A stretch of 64,000 nucleotides of DNA, taken from positions 1,913,501 through 1,977,500 of the forward strand of contig JAZGTH010000032.1 in the NCBI GenBank assembly GCA_036877525.1, in the 5' to 3' direction. Under the pieces are notes generated by a model. That model was given only the letters and a program-made list of their open reading frames with translations, was not told the origin of the DNA and ran no database searches. Both the position numbers and the translations under genes were made by a program. Shown here piece by piece: positions 23,455 through 34,559 of this stretch (the first letter of the stretch is position 1; every line of letters starts with the position of its first letter). The stretch is from Chromobotia macracanthus. Lineage: Eukaryota > Chordata > Actinopteri > Cypriniformes > Botiidae.

Positions 23455-24051
23455 TGTGCTTACTGGCCTCTAGCACCACCACTGCTACTCTGAACTGTGT
23501 TGTGTGTGTTTGTGGGTGGTGGTAGAAAGGAGACATGGACACTGAGGGGTTTGGGATCGTGGCTAGACCATTTATTCCACAGCACAGCGTCTATAGTGTT
23601 GATCACATGAACTGTCTTAAGGTTTAATCTAGTAAATACATTTTAATGCACATTCAATTCAATAAACTCTTGCTGATTATATTATCGTACATAGCTTTGC
23701 ATCAGCCACCTCTTATTAATCACACCAAAAAGAAAGGAAAGAAAAAACATTTTAACTCTCCACATTCCTCTGCATTTAGGTCGTTAGCAATTCAGAACAC
23801 AAAATATCTTGATAGCCAAAACTTTAGAGTGATAACAACAAAGATATGTTAAATTGAAATTCCCATTACTGTTAACATGATTTACCTATAGTGTTGATCA
23901 CATGAACTGAAGAAAACATGGCGTACCACGCACGTATCAACACTACGGTAAGTCAAGAGGCTCAAACAGCGCTACAGATACTTAAATCTGCCCTAGAACA
24001 ACAGTGACATCTTGTGGAGAAAACAATACACTGCCTTACATCCACCCCTTC
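23455..24051 (-). repeat. Gypsy family 1 LTR (3' in element direction)
   Basis: About 597 bp, direct copy of 29566-30174. Shared landmarks include CTAGACCATTTATTCCACAG, TAGTGTTGATCACATGAACTG (twice within each LTR) and GACATCTTGTGGA. It is adjacent to the family 2 RNase H fragment. Confidence 0.9.
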
Positions 24052-24239
24052 TTTAATTGATGGTGTCCCAGCCATCTGATTAACCAAAACTCAAGTGTAG
24101 TGTGATCTATGAAGATCAAAACAATAAATTTGTTTTGAATGAATATATAGCACACAATGTGTGTAGATAGTGTGTGCAGGGTAGCTAACCGTTATCAGGG
24201 TGCATGCAGTATGGCTCTGCTGGTGCCCTGCTGCTGCTC

Positions 24240-24494
24240 TTATTTTTTTTCCTTTAGCCACAACTTTCTCCCTCTTTCTGTCTTTTGGAGGTCACTCTCC
24301 AGTTTCACAACTTGCGATTCAAGTGAGCATTGAGCCTCCTCTGTGCTCATTTGCTCCCCCTCTTCAGCAACTGTTCCAATCAGGGCTCTGTCCAGAATCT
24401 CCTCTGAACCATCAGTCCCTGTTCCCTCTTCGCCCTCCAATTCAATGCCTACCCCACATATCTCACCATCGGACTCGCCCCCTTCTACAATCAC
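24240..24494 (-). pseudogene. Acidic C-terminal tail of Gypsy polyprotein
   Basis: An 84-codon open segment on the minus strand, rich in Glu, Gly and Asp (GGESDGEICGVGIELEGEEG), lying between the integrase remnant and the 3' LTR, where Gypsy polyproteins often have a variable tail. Assignment is by position only; it may be non-coding. Confidence 0.35.
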
Positions 24495-24599
24495 TTGTTC
24501 ATCTCATTCCACTGGAAGAAACATACACTGAATCAAAAGGTTTCTGTGAACCTCTCTCTCCACTCCTCCATGCTCTGGCATGTACACAGGCAAACTTAG

Positions 24600-25140
24600 T
24601 TGCTTTCTGACCACAACATATGGCTATAGACAGTGGAGTCATATCGCGAGCAGTTATATGCGTGTGTCATGGAATCCACATACTCATGCCACCGGGGCTT
24701 CAGGTGAGGCTCTAGTGTTTCCTGCATGTTCATTAGGGTATTATGTTCATTGAATCATTCGAACATGGTCCTGTTGCCCTGAGGGTGGTAGGGTGTGGTG
24801 TGGGTTTTAGTGATGCCAGTACACTTGCATAGCTCATAACAATGAGCACATTCTCCATACCCTCTTGGACTTTTCCATTGTTAAGAAGTCCACACAGACC
24901 AACTCCATGGGGGCACTGGATGGATACTGACAAGGGGGTCCTGACACTGACTATGGGATTTTTTCTAAGGCAGCAGCTCTCACACTGTTTGCACTAGGCC
25001 TTGATCTCCTGGAACATTCTTGGCCAGTAAAATCTTTCCCTTATCATCTGTAGCGTCCTCTCAAATCCCAGATGTCCTGAGTCATTGTGAAGGACTGTTT
25101 TGATGGTTTCATGCAGTGTTTTGCATTTTTTGGCAGTATT
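24600..25140 (-). pseudogene. Gypsy integrase remnant
   Basis: Minus strand, fragmented: an HHCC-type zinc-binding segment (HNDSGHLGFERTLQ, RFYWPRMFQEIKA, stop, CKQCESC), followed by traces of the catalytic core (VGLCGLLNNGKVQEGMENVL for the usual first-Asp segment, and GPCSNDSMN near the third acidic residue). Stops and substitutions destroy the DDE triad. It would have inserted Gypsy cDNA into the genome. Confidence 0.8.
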
Positions 25141-25659
25141 AGTTGCTCCACAACCCCTTTATGGCAGTCACTGATGCTGCGATACAGGATCCTTTTTTAC
25201 CACTCACCTTCTCCACTCTTTTTAGAGGAGGCCCCCAGTGGCGCCCACTTTCATCCTCTCCCTGTGGCTTGGTTTGTGGTTTCTGCTCTTAAAGTGGAGG
25301 ATGGAACCAATGACTCTGCCTTCCTTCTGCCAGCTTGAAGCTCATGTGTGGTCATAGCAGGCAATGCCTCCATCCTTACATCCACATACACCTCACTGGG
25401 CTCCAGTGGCTGACCACAGGTGCCCTCACCTGAGACCTCCTCAGGCTCTAGGGTGGTTTGTGCCTCCTCATGTCTCAGTCCACCAGTCCTCAACCTCTGC
25501 GGGCAGGACTGCAGGGTCTCCTCCACCTCCTGATTGGATATACGCGAGAGGACATGGCCCCTCAAATACTGGATGTCAGAGTTAAATATGAACAGATGAG
25601 TAACCCATAGCTAACCTGTGGCATCGAGTTTGGCTGAGGTCGCTATATATTTCAGAGGG

Positions 25660-26286
25660 TTATTGTCTGTCAGAACAGAGAACTTTTGCCGTAGAGATGG
25701 TCATGGAACTTATCCGTCATGGCCCACCTGAGAGCGAGGAACTCAAGCTTGTGTGCCATATACCTTGTTTCAGGTGGGTTCAGGCCTCTGCTTGCATACA
25801 CAATAACCCTTTCCACCCCATCTTGGACCTGTACTAGCACAGCACCAAGCCCCATTCCTGAGGCATCGGCCTGCAGCAGAAATGACTGACTGTAGTCTGG
25901 ATAGCCCACTTATCAGCTTTTCTTTAAAAGACTAAAAGGCCTCCTTGCATTCAGCAGTCCACAGAAACAGCTTGTCTGGGCTTTTCTGGGTCCTCTGGTT
26001 CACTGGAGGTAAGGAGTTATAACAAGGCAACCAAGTTAGAGTAGCCCTTAACACACCTCCTATAGTAACCCGCGGAAATCTAAAAACCGCAGCACTTCCA
26101 TATGATTAGAAGGCCTCTCCCAATCCTTAACCTTGTTGACCTTCTCTGGGTCTGTCCTGATGCCCTTCACAGACACCAAGTGACCCAAGTACTGCACTTC
26201 CTTCCTTACCAGCTGGCACTTGGACAGTTTCAGTTTTAAACCATGCTCCCGAAGCCTATCGAAAACCAGCTGTCTCTCTCTAGTCT
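25660..26286 (-). pseudogene. Gypsy RT thumb and RNase H
   Basis: Continues the RT after the hAT insertion: KLKLSKCQLVRKEVQYLGHL (connection), then VNKVKDWERPSNH, and RNase H starting GYPDYSQSFLLQADASGMGL with the first Asp, then ERVIVYASRGLNPPETRY and HKLEFLALRWAM. The distance and order fit Gypsy pol. Several stops lie between the two halves near 25950-26080. Confidence 0.9.
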
Positions 26287-26568
26287 CTCTAGATCAGGGA
26301 TTGTCAAACTCAATCTCACAGGGGCGATTTAGGTGGCAGGCCAAACAGGATAAACATTTATTGAACAGACTAAAACTAAACGTTTTTTGAACATAAATAT
26401 GAATCGAAACAGACACATAAATAAATAAACTTAAAATAACCTAAAATATTTTGCTCTCCATAAAATATCTCCTGTCAAAATTATACAAATTCAAAATATG
26501 CTGCAAAAAAACCTGGAAATATAAATATAAATTGTGCTTTTAAGTAAATGTTTTGATTTGTTATTATT

Positions 26569-27137
26569 TTAAATTTCAGTTTTCTTTGCCATTTTGTCAG
26601 AGCTGGATGCTTGGCATCTTTTCTTGGCAACAAGTTCGTTTATGTTTGAGGTAAGGTTCTGTGTTGTGGAGATTCTCAGGATGGACTGCAGGTGTTCATC
26701 AGTGAGACGATTCCTGTGTGTTGTTTTGTTGATCTTCAACAGAGAGAACAGCTTCTCACACAGATATGTGCTACCAAACATACACAAGGTTCAAGCCGCA
26801 TGTAGACAGAGCTGGGGCATTGCTTCAGGAATGGAGTGAACTGTGCGGGCCCCACAGTGTCATACTTTGACTTTAGTGTCCCATTACACTGCAGTTCTAT
26901 CAGCTCCATCGGAATCTGTACAGGTGCAGTTTCCACGTCGACTGCAAATGGGTTGCGAAGCAGCTCAAAATTACTTTTCTGTGCTTGAAAGTGACCAAAG
27001 CGCCGTGTGCTCAGTTTATCATCAAAGTGTGCATTTGGGAACACCGTGGCACTGACTTGGTTCAACATTACTTGGTAACAGGGAAAGTGAGACAAGATGC
27101 ATTGGTGCATTTGTGTCTTCCATAAGCGCAGCTTCAC
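26569..27137 (-). pseudogene. hAT transposase C-terminal part (GTF2IRD2/Charlie-like)
   Basis: Two overlapping frames read, in order, FGHFQAQKSNFELLRNPFAV, VQIPMELIELQCNGTLKSKY, and FGSTYLCEKLFSLLKINKT with RNRLTDEHLQSILRIS and TSNINELVAKKRC. This is the hAT dimerisation region of transposases related to the vertebrate GTF2IRD2 and ZBED-like proteins, including the (C/S)E(R/K)LFS box. A frameshift lies between the two parts near 26790-26830. The catalytic core upstream is mostly replaced by tandem duplicated sequence (27292-27600), so the protein is inactive. Confidence 0.9.
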
Positions 27138-27291
27138 TTGAAATTCCTTCTATTCCCTTACCTGAACCTCTTCCTGGCTGGTCCCTGGCGGATCACCCAC
27201 TTGCCACCATCACCCATTCGACCCCCTCTGTAAGTCTTGTCTCGGGCAATCATCGTGAGGAGTGTTCTGTCTTATTGAGCCCCCTAGTCTT

Positions 27292-27596
27292 CCTATCACT
27301 GCCTCCTCTGCCACAATAAAACTTGCTTTAACAGCAGCTTCACTTTGTGATTTCACTTTGGTGAAAACGTCTGCTGTGAAAAATCACAGACTCCTCTTTA
27401 ACTCCTCTACTTTCTGTAGTTTCTGCTCTGCATTCAGGTTTTTCAACCTGCCACAATAAAACTTGCTTTAACAGCAGCTTCACTTTGTGATTTCACTTTG
27501 GTGATGAAAAATGTCTGCCGTGAAAAATGACAAACTCCTCTTTAACTCCTCTACCTTCTGTAGTTTCTGCTCTGCATTCAGGTTTTTCAACTTGTC
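27292..27596 (-). repeat. Tandem duplication of about 150 bp inside the hAT element
   Basis: The unit CTGCCACAATAAAACTTGCT ... GCATTCAGGTTTTTCAAC occurs at 27301-27448 and again at 27450-27596 with few differences. It is within the former transposase coding region. Confidence 0.9.
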
Positions 27597-28014
27597 CTGA
27601 TGTTTTGTCTCGTAGTTTAGAATATATTCATTAATTGCATCCACATGGGTTTACCAACAATGTCAGTAAACATATACCCAGCCTCCCACCGGTTTTGAAA
27701 GGCTCTGTTTATAGAATCAACTTTTCTCTTGGCCATTGTTAGGGGCTAGCTTTTTACGGTTTAGATTTTAAATTAGGGTTATATACATCAGCAGATGCTT
27801 GATTGATCTGATGTAATTGATGTGAGAATAATCGCAGGTAGCCTATTGTTCGGTAAGGCAGCTATTGTGCTGCATTATGGGATTTGTAGTTTGTGTGTTA
27901 TCAGCGCTTCATATTGCCGCGCCATTAAAAAGGTATATATAATGATCTTGTGGGCTGGATATAATTGTACGCCATACCGGATGTGGCCCGCAGGCCTTGA
28001 GTTTGGTACATATG

Positions 28015-28620
28015 CTCTAGATGTTCATTAAAGGACTTAGAGAAAATGATAATGTTGTCAAGGTAAATAAGGAGATGGGTGAAATTTAAGTCCTCAAAAT
28101 AGGAGTTCATCAGCCTTTGAAAGGCCCAAAAGGCATTCTATTGGCCTAAACTGCCCCATGGGAGTGCTGAATGCTGTCTTGTGCTTGTCTTGTTCTGCAA
28201 CCTCCAACTGCCAGTATCCAGGTGTGAGGTCAAGAGTGGAGAAGTACTTTGCTTGTCCTAAAGCCTCTAGAGCCTCCTCTATCCTTGGGAGAGGGAATGC
28301 ATCTTGGGTGCTACAGGAGTTGAGCTTCAGGTTGTCGATACACAATCTTAGTGACCCATCCTTCTTAGTAACAACCACAGGGGATACGTACAAGCTTTAA
28401 CTGGAGTGAATGTCTCCATCTCCATCAATAACCGTCTCACATCTGGCCAGTGGGAGGGGTGTATTTTGCAGTATGGCAGTCGGAAGGGTCTTGGGTCAAC
28501 CAGGGAAATCTTATGTTGTATTGTTGCGGTGCGACAATAGTCCATGGTATGCTGGGAGAACACATCTGCATTCTTGTCCAGCAGATCTTTAAGTAGAGCA
28601 CGTTGGTCCTCACTTTCCAC
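28015..28620 (-). pseudogene. Gypsy reverse transcriptase, N-terminal and palm part
   Basis: Minus-strand RT in two or three frames. From 28620: DQRALLKDLLDKNADVFS and IQHKISLVDPRPFRLPY (the pre-RT segment), then YVSPVVVTKKDGSLRLCID, DAFPLPRIEEALEALGQAKY, FSTLDLTPGYWQL (first catalytic Asp), HKTAFSTPMGQF and finally HLLIYLDNIIIFS, where the family box YLDD is YLDN. The segment ends at HLEHM where the hAT element was inserted; the continuation (ERQLVFDRLREHGLKLKLSK) resumes on the other side at 26286. Stops and frameshifts are present. Confidence 0.92.
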
Positions 28621-29107
28621 CCCTGCTTCCCTTAGGTCAACCCACAGCTAGTCACTACTTGGTCCAGACTGAGACATGCCCCTCTGTTCCCAGCTGCATT
28701 ATGTTTTTTTATCAGGGAACTCTACCACCTTGACCACCAGAACTGCACTGGCCAGACTTGTGTGTTACTTGATCATAATGACTCGCTGGGAAAGATTCAT
28801 CACTCTGACTGGAGCACAACCTCTTTTCACATTCGCCAGCACTTTGGCCAGTAAGACGTCCTGGGGGAGTTGCAAGGGGGGATGGTCTTCTATCAGCGCT
28901 GTATAAGTCTTCTTTTGAGGGCCAGTTTTAATCCTACACCTTAAATTCATCTCTTTCCCACCAGGGATGTGCATTGTATGACCAGTGTAAACAGCAGGAC
29001 CCACAACATCATGCATTTCACTTTGCTGGGTGCTCTCCACCTTCAATAAAGCTGTGTACCACTTTTGGTTTTGGTGCAGAAACTGTGGGCCATAAGCTCC
29101 ATAAGGT

Positions 29108-29338
29108 TCAAATGATATTGGTTCCCACCAACAGGGCGACTAAAGGGTGATAGTCAGATTCAGGAACAACAAAGATAGGTACAGCCTTGAACTTTTTCCC
29201 CAACACTTTTAGGTTGATGTGCAGGACACCATGGTAGGGCACAGTCTGACCTGCTGCACCCTCTATTGGTATTTTAGAAGACCTCTTATCAATGAACCAT
29301 AAAATTTTTAATAATAGCAAATCATAACAGCAAATCAC
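29108..29338 (-). pseudogene. Gypsy aspartic protease region
   Basis: Minus-strand segment reading IPIEGAAGQTVPYHGVLHIN, then KAVPIFVVPESDYHPLVALLVGTNII. The flap-like and C-terminal G-T-N (in place of the usual G-(R/x)-(D/N)) parts of a retropepsin are visible. The catalytic D-S/T-G upstream is not in the same frame. It would process the Gypsy polyprotein. It lies between the 5' LTR and the RT, as expected. Confidence 0.7.
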
Positions 29339-29565
29339 TCAAAATGAAACAGCAAATAGTTCAGATTCCCAGCAGACTGTAAAGGATATAGCGGTGGTGG
29401 CAATGTATCCCCAAAATCACCAGTATGGTCAAGGATTTCAGTTTGTCCATTATACAGAGTATAGCATTCAAACCACTGGTTGTAGAATTCTCTTCTTCTT
29501 CAGTCTTGCTGTGCCAGGATCCAGGTCATGGCACCAAAGATGTAGCATGGCACCCTCTCTCCCCG

Positions 29566-30174
29566 TGTGCTTACTGTCCTCTAGCACCACCGCTGCTACC
29601 CTGCGTTGTGTTGTGTGTGTTCGTAGGTGGTGGTAGAACACACAGGAACAGGAGACACAGAGGGGTTCGGGATCATGGCTAGACCATTTATTCCACAGCA
29701 TGGCGTCTATAGTGTTGATCACAAGAACTGTCTTAAGGTGTAATCTAGTAAAGTACATTTTAATCCACATTCAATTCAATAAACTCTCGCTGCTTATATT
29801 ATTGTACATAGCTTTGCATCAGCAACTCTGTATTAATCATACTCAAAAGATAAAAGAAAAAACATTTTAACTCTCCATGTTCCTCTGTATTTAGGTCATT
29901 ATCAGTTTAGAACACAAAATATCTCAATAGCCAAAACTTTAGAGCGATAACAACAAAGATATTGAAATTGAAAAAGAACTGAAATTTTCACTACTGTTAA
30001 CATGACTTACCTATAGTGTTGATCACATGAACTGAAGAAAAGATGGCGCACTACGCACCTCAACACTAAGCTAAGTCAAAAGGCTCAAACAGTTTATATT
30101 AAAGATACTTAAATCAGCCCTAAAACAACTGTCATAGCGACATCTTGTGGACAACAAAATACACTGCCGTACAA
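29566..30174 (-). repeat. Gypsy family 1 LTR (5' in element direction)
   Basis: About 609 bp. It differs from the other LTR by substitutions and short indels (for example an extra GTCATAGC before GACATCTTGTGG), so the insertion is not recent. Just inside it, minus-strand sequence TGGTGCCATGACCTGG begins 28 bp from the LTR edge; it might be part of the primer binding site if the LTR starts a little earlier. Confidence 0.9.
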
Positions 30175-30180
30175 ATACAC

Positions 30181-30370
30181 TCACCTAATAAATACACTCA
30201 CCTTTTTTAATATGAAAATCTGTACACACCTGTTATCTAAGCAGCCAGTCGTGTATAAATAAATGCATAAATGCGTAAAATCAGTGATTTAGAGGGTGGC
30301 ATGATTGCTGCTGCCAAACAGGCTGGTTTGAGTATTTCTGTAACTGCTGATTGAACTTCTAAGATTTTTA
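30181..30370 (+). mobile_element. Fragment of the second Tc1-like family
   Basis: Short 5' piece related to 12404-12660: ACACTCACC start, ACACACCTGTT, GTGGCATGATTGCTGCTGCC AAACAGGCTGGTTTGAGTAT and ACTGCTGAT in the same order. It directly follows the Gypsy LTR, which may explain the missing target duplication there. Confidence 0.65.
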
Positions 30371-30399
30371 CATACAACAGTCTTTATTCTTTATTAAGA

Positions 30400-30900
30400 G
30401 TTCTGAATGGTACAAGAATTATACCCTGGTACCTCTAAAGACCAACTTTAACAGCTATCATGTCATTACATACAAAAACTTTATGAGCAACTTTATGGCT
30501 TCTGTAAACTCCACAGTACTCCACCATACTAAATCTGTATTAGTTAAGTTCACTGATAATCTGTTGATAACTTCTGACTTCTGTCTTACAGTTCAGATCT
30601 TTCTTGATCTCAGTGCCACTTTTAACACTGTAAATTATTCTATTTTACATGTTTATGGTGTTACTAGTACTGCATTGAACTCTCAGATCGTAGACACTTT
30701 ATTCTTTGGGGTGGATGCAGGTCAGAGGTTTGTCTGGTTCAGTTTGGTATTCCGAATGGATTGATTTTGGGTCCTTTACTTTTTAGCCTTTTGCTCAGCT
30801 CCTAAGATCATTTGATCTTAATTATTATTTTTATGCAGGTAACACCCAGATTTACATTTTTGAAAACATGGTGATAATGTAGCTGTCTCCTTTTCTCAAA
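30400..30900 (+). pseudogene. LINE reverse transcriptase fragment (L2-like)
   Basis: Plus-strand segment with IFLDLSATFNTVNYSILHVYG, the degraded form of the LINE RT motif F-D-L-S-A-A-F-D-T-V-D-H, and a later LLLSS-like stretch around 30790. The catalytic Asp positions are mutated to Asn. Only about 500 bp remain and the frame is broken. Confidence 0.75.
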
Positions 30901-31172
30901 TTTTACTTCTAAGAAAAAGACCCCAATAATCTGACTTGTAGGGTTTCGGAGGAGATCCTAAACTATAATCAGATTAACCAAGATACCAAATTCTGCAATC
31001 AGAAGCCACAGAATCCAATATAAAATCAGATATTTGTCAGCAAAGTCTTACAAGACCAGATGATCTAAGCTATTTTCATATATTCAAATTTCTTTGAACT
31101 CAAATTTGAGTAACAGCTTCAAATGAATTACCTCCATCTAATGTTATCTAAAGTTTATGCAGTATATTGTAT

Positions 31173-31340
31173 AAATCAGTCAGTCAGAAGTTTATTATTG
31201 TCATTCAACCATATAAAGCAGGTTCAGTACATAGGGGAATGAAACAATGTTCCTCCAGGACCATGGTGCCAGATAAGACATAGACTACATAGACGACAGG
31301 GACTAGGTACAATTACACGGTTCCACATAAGTGCATGTGT
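31173..31340 (-). repeat. LINE 3' fragment
   Basis: Contains TTTATTATTGTCATTCAACC and GTTCCTCCAGGACCATGGTG, the minus-strand form of an abundant fish LINE tail; the plus-strand counterpart with CAGATCCTGGAGGAACATTG is at 34245-34270. Confidence 0.6.
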
Positions 31341-31590
31341 GCAGACAGTTCAAACATCACCTATTCAATATTTAATTCAAAAGTCAAATATTCAAATTCA
31401 ATATTCAAAAATGAATATTCTTTGAATATTTAGAATTTGGTATTCTTTACAGTACTCCCCAATTCTTTTCTTTCCAATTCACCCTCAGATAAATGATCAG
31501 TTCAAACTCCGAGACAACTTTCAGTATTTGCACCTGAAACTCACCTAAATTAACAGTCCAGGCAGACAGCATAATATGCTGCACATTCTG

Positions 31591-31815
31591 CACTGTAAAA
31601 ACTTTGCTGCCTTAAATTTAATTTAAAAAGTTTAATCAACTTGGCTATACAAGTAATTTCAACTTAATATTTTAAATCCTGACTGAAAGAAATTTTCCAA
31701 CTATGTTATCTCAAATGCACACCAGTCAAGATTACAAAGAGTAAGTTAAATGACTTGTGCAACCAAATTGATTAAACTTTTTATTTTATTAACTGATTAA
31801 AGTTTTTTTACAGTG
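31591..31815. mobile_element. Small inverted-repeat DNA element
   Basis: About 225 bp with ends CACTGTAAAAACTTTG and AAAGTTTTTTTACAGTG, and inner inverted TTAAAAAGTTTAATCAA / TTGATTAAACTTTTTA. No coding capacity. No target duplication was recognised. Confidence 0.65.
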
Positions 31816-33246
31816 TAGTAATAAAAACATTATAGCCAGTGGTCACACATCTGCCATTGTCTAACAAGATCAAAACTGTAGCTTTTATTGCATAATTGCA
31901 GAATATCTCTATGTACAATGCAAGTATCAGAGGTACAACATAAAGGTGTTATTTATTTTAATCAGAAACATGACTCCTTTTAATAGCCCCCAAATCCATT
32001 CTTTGAACCTTTAAATAATTCTGTATGACACCATTTTATTTTTTTTCTTCTATAACAAAATCAGTTCAACATGGTTAATCATACTGGTAAGGCACCAGAT
32101 AAAGTACCCCCAGAATATTAACTACTTGCTAATTTATATTGCAGATTACAGTGGACCAGATGTGTAATTCTCTCAAAATACATTTTGGAAAACTAAATAA
32201 TGGGCATCATTATACTGTTGTTCAGCTTCCCCTCTGTGAATTAATAATTTATGTATCCGAGGATTAATATGAAATAAAAGCATTATTTGATCAGTGAGAC
32301 CGCCATTGGTCTGGTGCTCAGTGCATCTGGTCATAATAGATCTTACCTAGAAAGTTCTTGATGCTTGATGCTCCACAATTATCCTCCTGTCAGTCAGTTG
32401 CCTGCTCCTTCACTGCTCTGGAAAACTTCTGATTGACTGAAGATTAAAAGAGGATGAGAAAGAAAAAATAAGACAGAGAGGGAGGGGGAGGAGAGCAGTA
32501 AAATTTGCTCATACTTAAAGAATTTTTCCTCTCTTACTTCCCCCTCAGCTTCTCTCTGATGTAATTCTATGTGCTTTATACTGGTCCCTGTTGGGTGGTG
32601 CATTTCAATGGAAAACATCTGATATTTAAGATATTTTGAATGACCAGCTTGAATAGTTTATGACCAGTTTATGTCTTCAAACTAATATTTCCCCACTGTT
32701 CATCATTATTCTTGTTTTTAAAATCTTCTAAATTCCTGCATTTTAAAACCAAAAGATATGAATTGACAAATGCAGTTTTATGTCCCTCATATATGTTATA
32801 CCTATTGAAACAGAAACTTGGAACAGGACTTATCAAATATTGTTTTAGAAAAGCTTAGTAAATTCTGATAGGGTTTAAATTATGACACATTATTCACAAA
32901 CCATGATTTGCTACTTGCTGATGTTAGGCTGATCAAGTAGGTGATGTTAGGAGTATAAGGGACATTCTAATTCTAGAGAGAAAAATCTGTATATAATAAT
33001 CTATAAATATAATTTATAATGTAACTTTTCATTTGCAGGTAAATGGCAAGTTTAGGACAAGTAATGGAGCACACACAAACAGTCACAACAAGGATAACAG
33101 GTAAATTCCTTAGAGGTTTTAGGATGATGACAGAGACTGTATTTGGATAAATGCACAGATCAACAAGGGAATGTTTCAGGTAATCCATGCATGACAAAGC
33201 AGTATCCATATTAAATGGCAGACAGTAAATAAATGAGGAGTGCGTT
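31816..33246. other. AT-rich stretch, no gene seen
   Basis: No coding pattern or named repeat recognised. A purine-rich tract (GAGAGGGAGGGGGAGGAGAG) lies at 32474-32496. Confidence 0.5.
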
Positions 33247-33490
33247 TGTCATGGATCTGCCAGGCTCCATCCACATCCAATCACCAGCCACCATTCAGCC
33301 AAGCCTTTCTCAGAACCAAACACGACACACCAGCTCACCTGACTAGTGATCACCTTCACCTGCAAGCATTCATCACCTCATAAACTCACCAGATATAAGC
33401 ACACACTGGCCAGTCTTGTTTGCGTTGAAAGACTGCTAACCTGAAGTCCTATGCTCCACGGTACTCGCCCATTGTGCTTGGTGTGTGTGC

Positions 33491-33612
33491 TTAGGGCAGT
33501 TGTGGCCTACTGGTAAGTGAGTCAGGCTTGTGATCAGAAAGTTGCTGGTTCGATTCCAGCTGGCAGGTAGCAACTGAAGTGCCCTTGAGTAAGGCACCCT
33601 TAACAACTTGCC
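33491..33612 (+). mobile_element. tRNA-derived SINE head
   Basis: Has an RNA polymerase III A-box-like sequence (TGGCCTACTGG) and a B-box (GGTTCGATTCC) with tRNA-like spacing, then GCCCTTGAGTAAGGCACCCTTAAC, a tail typical of an abundant fish SINE. It lies inside the family 3 Gypsy LTR. Confidence 0.75.
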
Positions 33613-34330
33613 TATGGATAATACTCACCTCCACATCCTCACTACGTTCTACAGAGAGACCTTGCAAGCATCCTGTGTAGCTGCATCATTGCCTGGTTTG
33701 AGAATTGCACCGTCTCAGACCGCAATACCCTTGAGAGTGGATAGTGAGAACAGCTAAGAAAATCATTGGGGTCTCTCTTCCCTCCATCACAGACATCTAT
33801 ACCTCACGCTGCATTCACAAAGCCACCAGCATTGTGGATGACCCCACACCCCTCTCACACACTCTTTACTCTCCTGCCGCCTGGTAAACATACATAAAAA
33901 TACATAGAACTGGAGCTGAAGGAACACACACACCCATACACACACAACTGTTTATCCTCCACCCTGCAATTTGCACGTTAAATACTTTTTGCTGCTGTTA
34001 AATACTTTTGCTGCCAAATACTTATACTGCACATGGTTGTATGTTTACATTTATGTTAACACATTTTTATTTCACCAGGATCACTTTGGAACAGAACTGT
34101 GTGCTGGTCGGTGCTGCACTGGGACATACTATGTCCATTGTCTGCCCCAGAAGTCATTGTACTGTCTTGTGCTGTCTGCACATTTGCACTTGTGCACTAT
34201 ATGTATAAATTATATAGTCTTGAAGTTCTGCGTTTATGTAGCAAACAGATCCTGGAGGAACATTGTTTCCACTTGATCTTGAACTTGATATGGATTTCCT
34301 GTCTGGTGTGTGCCACCTTCTTGTTCACCT
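33613..34330 (+). pseudogene. LINE 3' end with RT C-terminus
   Basis: Plus strand, broken frames: FYRETLQASC, then IIGVSLPSITDIYTSRCIHK and SIVDDPTPLSHTL, the C-terminal part of a fish LINE ORF2 (L2/CR1-like group by memory), followed by a 3' untranslated tail with (CA) repeats, repeated AAATACTTTTGCTG and the CAGATCCTGGAGGAACATTG signature. Confidence 0.7.
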
Positions 34331-34559
34331 GACCATCAGTCAAAACCTACAGCACCTATAAGGACATTATCAGTCAGTGTATTCTACCATCACACCATTC
34401 ACATCATTGCATGAAGATTTACTTACCTGTTTCTTGTTCATGTGCTTCAATAAACTCTTACCATATTTACCCTATGTTTGAGTGTACATATCCATATTGT
34501 AACAGATCACCAGACCTAATACAGTGACACGAAGCCATAAACACCACAGTCACTTCCAC

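Larger units (their letters stand above)
26295..28014 (-). mobile_element. hAT transposon nested in Gypsy RT, 8-bp target duplication
   Basis: A 1720-bp element flanked on both sides by CTCTAGAT (26287-26294 and 28015-28022), the 8-bp duplication expected of hAT. Its ends share the hAT-like terminal inverted sequence: CAGGGATTGTCAAACTCAA on the left and, in reverse complement, CATATGTACCAAACTCAAG on the right. It carries minus-strand remnants of a hAT transposase of the Charlie/GTF2IRD2-like kind. Removing the element rejoins the Gypsy RT. Confidence 0.95.
23455..30174 (-). mobile_element. Ty3/Gypsy retrotransposon (family 1) with paired LTRs
   Basis: Minus-strand element of 6.7 kb. LTRs at 23455-24051 and 29566-30174 are clear direct copies, opening TGTGCTTACTG on the plus strand and ending CTGCC(T/G)TACA. 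In element direction the order is LTR, protease, RT, RNase H, integrase, LTR, as in Gypsy. Gag is missing apart from at most 200 bp. A purine-rich tract (AAAGAAGGGGTGGA) sits next to the 3' LTR. A 1.72-kb hAT element splits the RT. I see no matching target duplication at the outer LTR ends (CGAGG versus AATAC), so the flanks were rearranged or the ends mis-set. Confidence 0.88.

Noticed and set aside
24200..24610. A 136-codon plus-strand ORF rich in Pro and Ser
   Set aside because: Complement of the acidic Gypsy tail and integrase-side sequence; no motif of its own.
33491..33612. A tRNA gene, because of A- and B-box motifs
   Set aside because: No full cloverleaf or anticodon arm can be formed, and the tail is that of a fish SINE.
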